Shown here: positions 62,248 through 64,000 of the stretch, piece by piece
Numbering within the stretch: the stretch's first letter is position 1
Layout of the letters: each line of letters opens with the position of its first letter
Source: Brevibacillus brevis NBRC 100599
Lineage (GTDB): Bacteria > Bacillota > Bacilli > Brevibacillales > Brevibacillaceae
Length of the DNA stretch: 64,000 nucleotides
Direction of reading: 5' to 3'
NCBI RefSeq assembly: GCF_000010165.1
Contig: NC_012491.1
Location: 4,773,501 to 4,837,500 of the forward strand
Translations under genes and position numbers: made by a program
Notes under the pieces: generated by a model
Databases searched by the model: none
Seen by the model: the letters and a program-made list of their open reading frames with translations, nothing else
Told to the model about the DNA's origin: nothing

Positions 62248-62302
62248 CTCTGTCATCCCTCTTTTGTTTTGTCGTGATTGGGCTATCTCTTTGAGAATAT
62301 TC

Positions 62303-62318
62303 AGCAAGTATTGTGCCA
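62303..62318 (-). promoter_or_regulatory. Sigma-54 promoter of the M24 peptidase gene
   Basis: On the minus strand TGGCACA-ATAC-TTGCT fits the -24/-12 consensus TGGCAC-N5-TTGCW without exception. Transcription would begin near 62291. Confidence 0.82.
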
Positions 62319-62345
62319 GCCAGGACGAACTCAGTCTCTTTCCCA

Positions 62346-62361
62346 TGGCACGACACTTGCA
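62346..62361 (+). promoter_or_regulatory. Sigma-54 promoter of the dehydrogenase subunit genes
   Basis: TGGCACG-ACAC-TTGCA is a perfect -24/-12 match. It drives the Bfd-like, 2Fe-2S and FAD subunit genes. It is back to back with the minus-strand sigma-54 promoter 28 bases away. Confidence 0.85.
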
Positions 62362-62398
62362 TTTTTTTCATCAAACAAGAATGAAAGGAGGCTTCATC

Positions 62399-62671
62399 AT
62401 GGAATCGCATCCATTGATTATCTGCCGTTGTGAAGAAGTAACTCTCGCTGAATTGGTAGAGACCGCTCAAACCTACCAATGTACCGCACGCGAGCTGAAG
62501 CTACGGACCAGAGCCGGCATGGGCTGCTGCGGTGGGAGAACCTGCCGTACATTGATCGATCAGGTCATTCAGCAAGTAACTGGCCAAGTGCCTTCTCATA
62601 CTGTACCTCTTGGATACCAACCGCCTATCCGTCCTGTCTCATTTCAAACGCTTGGGGGGCAACGGGCATGA
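62399..62671 (+). CDS. Bfd-like [2Fe-2S] protein
   Basis: 90 residues. Four cysteines in the Bfd arrangement (ICRCEEVTL near residue 10, and MGCCGGRTC near 42) should bind a [2Fe-2S] cluster. In HcnB/OoxA-type dehydrogenases this module is normally fused to the C-terminus of the FAD subunit; here it is a separate gene. AAGGAGG lies seven to eight bases before the ATG. Its stop overlaps the next start (ATGA). Confidence 0.85.
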   Translation: MESHPLIICRCEEVTLAELVETAQTYQCTARELKLRTRAGMGCCGGRTCRTLIDQVIQQVTGQVPSHTVPLGYQPPIRPVSFQTLGGQRA

Positions 62672-63003
62672 ATCAACGAATTGATCACCATCCGGTCCTC
62701 GGTTCACTCGGGGACAGAAAGCAGCTTCCTTTTTATTATAACGGCTCTGTCTATACGGCTTACGAAGGCGAAACGATTGCGGGAGCCCTATTGGCCGCAG
62801 GGGTCCGTACGCTTCGGGTGCACGAGGAAAAAGGAACACCGCGAGGCATTTACTGCAATATCGGTCACTGCTATGAATGTCGCGTCCATGTAGATGGTGT
62901 CCCTACCGTGCGTGCTTGTATGACGCTTGTGCAGGAAGGCATGCAAGTAAATGCGGGTTCTCTCCTTCCTACGCCGTTGAAAAAAGGAGGGCATGGTGCA
63001 TGA
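62668..63003 (+). CDS. HcnA-like [2Fe-2S] ferredoxin subunit
   Basis: 111 residues. CNIGHCYECRVHVDGVPTVRAC provides four cysteines for a plant-type [2Fe-2S] cluster, and the length matches HcnA-like gamma subunits of D-proline/hydroxyproline, octopine and nopaline dehydrogenases. It carries electrons between the FAD subunits. It overlaps both neighbours by ATGA, so the three products are made in balanced amounts. Confidence 0.87.
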   Translation: MNQRIDHHPVLGSLGDRKQLPFYYNGSVYTAYEGETIAGALLAAGVRTLRVHEEKGTPRGIYCNIGHCYECRVHVDGVPTVRACMTLVQEGMQVNAGSLLPTPLKKGGHGA

Positions 63004-64000
63004 TCGACCTTCTGATCATCGGGGCTGGACCCGCGGGCTTATCCGCAGCAATTGCTAGTGCAAGGCAGGGATTGGCTGTTCGTGTAGTCGATGAGTTTTA
63101 TCGCCCTGGTGGCCGCTTGCTTGGACAGCTTCACGAAGAACCGGACGGTGTGTGGTGGAATGGACTGGATGAGGCTGCTCGTCTCACGCAAGAAGCGATT
63201 GGGCTTGGCGTAGAGATCCGTTGCGGCGTTTCCGTGTTCCATTTGACCCAATCTCAAAATGGCTGGATTGTTTCTACCACAGTGGGGGAAATGGTAGCCC
63301 CGTTGCTCCTGATCGCAACGGGGGCTTCTGAGGCAGCCGTACCCGTGCCAGGGTGGACGTTACCTGGCGTGATGTCCATCGGAGCGGCTCAGGTCATGAC
63401 GAATGTGCAGCGCGTGCGAGTAGGACAGCGCGGAGTTGTCATTGGAATCAATATCTTATCGGTGGCGATATCCCGGGAATTGCAGTTGGCTGGAATTACG
63501 GTAGATCGAATGATTCTCCCACCCAGTACGGCTGTCAGTGGCACTGCAGGGCAACCACAAGCCGTGATGCAATCCTTATTGCGCGTCGCCCATCTTGCCC
63601 CTTCTTTGATGATTCGGCTGGGGAGCAAACTGATGGGAAGTCCATGGATGCAAAAACTGGCAGTGTCCCTCTACCCCTCCAACGGGTTTTCTATGTGGGA
63701 CATCCCGATTCAACTGCGAACAGCAGCAGTGGAAATCGTCGGAACCTTTCAAGTCGAGGGTGTCCGTATCGCCCGAGTTGCAGCCGATGGTTCACTCATA
63801 GCTGGAACCGAACAAATCATTCCAGCTGATTTCGTCTGTATCGCAGGCGGATTAAGTCCTCTCGCCGAATTAGCAGCGATTGCCGGGTGCCCTTTTGCCT
63901 ACGTTCCCTCCTTGGGCGGGCATGTCCCCTTGCACAATGAAAGCATGCGAACACCACTCCCCGGACTCTATGTTGCCGGCAATATCACGGGAATTGAAAG
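63000..64000 (+). CDS. FAD/NAD(P)-binding oxidoreductase subunit (HcnB/OoxA-like), C-terminus beyond window
   Basis: The frame starts at the ATG in an ATGA overlap at 63000 and is open to the end of the window (about 333 codons seen). The FAD fingerprint LLIIGAGPAGLSAAIASARQGLAVRVVDE is at the N-terminus; IATGASEAAVPVPGWTLPGV and GLSPLAELAAIAGCPFAY, CIAGG, and LYVAGNITGIE are typical of HcnB-type alpha subunits. With the 2Fe-2S and Bfd-like proteins, and possibly the DAO-fold protein at 55256 or one beyond the window, it should form the D-hydroxyproline/D-proline dehydrogenase. Confidence 0.88.
   Translation, partial: MIDLLIIGAGPAGLSAAIASARQGLAVRVVDEFYRPGGRLLGQLHEEPDGVWWNGLDEAARLTQEAIGLGVEIRCGVSVFHLTQSQNGWIVSTTVGEMVAPLLLIATGASEAAVPVPGWTLPGVMSIGAAQVMTNVQRVRVGQRGVVIGINILSVAISRELQLAGITVDRMILPPSTAVSGTAGQPQAVMQSLLRVAHLAPSLMIRLGSKLMGSPWMQKLAVSLYPSNGFSMWDIPIQLRTAAVEIVGTFQVEGVRIARVAADGSLIAGTEQIIPADFVCIAGGLSPLAELAAIAGCPFAYVPSLGGHVPLHNESMRTPLPGLYVAGNITGIE

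Overview
The window looks like chromosome of a spore-forming Bacillota of the Brevibacillus/Paenibacillaceae kind. This is inferred from gene content, not from a marker gene. It has an SspH spore protein behind a SigG-type promoter, HemQ, YisL, YwqG-like and DUF2642-like proteins, frequent TTG/GTG starts behind strong AGGAGG sites, roughly balanced base composition and many intrinsic terminators. I see no rRNA, tRNA, CRISPR array, phage module or transposase.

Layout. 1-2.7 kb: tail of a RidA-like gene and a WG/Sel1 repeat protein. 2.9-16.8 kb: one long minus-strand operon led by a ROK repressor: lipoprotein plus ATPase plus fused permease (ABC importer), two very large PIG-L deacetylases (one exported, one not), an argininosuccinate-lyase paralogue, a BadF/NagK-type sugar kinase and a small PIG-L deacetylase. 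It reads as uptake, deacetylation, lyase cleavage and phosphorylation of an unknown amino-sugar conjugate. 16.9-18.5 kb: three tandem 520-bp units of nested palindromes with compensatory base changes; a degenerate relative lies at 58.4-58.75 kb. 18.6-19.5 kb: two small unknown genes. 19.5-26.2 kb: LysR, aminotransferase, ornithine-cyclodeaminase-like enzyme, IclR and a polar amino acid ABC importer. 26.4-32.4 kb: lipoprotein, class C serine hydrolase, NADAR, YwqG-like, a membrane protein, an ArsA/Get3 ATPase and its MarR regulator with matching operators, then sspH. 32.5-37.5 kb: glycosyltransferase/pyruvyltransferase cluster with two small coat-like proteins. 37.7-43.4 kb: FUSC membrane protein, YcdB/PepSY protein, HemQ, NagB and an RpiR-type regulator. 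43.5-50.1 kb: a 2184-residue protein with about 21 carboxypeptidase-regulatory-like repeats, followed (on the minus strand, upstream) by unusual palindromes. 50.3-50.7 kb: YisL.

50.8-64 kb: a hydroxyproline/proline-peptide regulon. One minus-strand operon encodes an FAD amino acid oxidase/dehydrogenase subunit, two proline racemase/epimerase paralogues, a DapA-family lyase and an aldehyde dehydrogenase. Next to it are a PAS/AAA+ sigma-54 activator, an OppA-type peptide-binding lipoprotein, an M24 (Xaa-Pro type) peptidase and a dehydrogenase set made of Bfd-like, 2Fe-2S and FAD subunits. I find four good -24/-12 (sigma-54) promoters, one before each transcription unit, and a shared 20-bp motif at the expected activator distance for two of them. 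This ties peptide uptake, X-Pro cleavage, epimerisation, oxidation and conversion to 2-oxoglutarate into one regulated system.

The three points I consider most worth follow-up are the nested palindromic element family, the sigma-54 regulon, and the PIG-L/lyase/kinase operon of unknown substrate.
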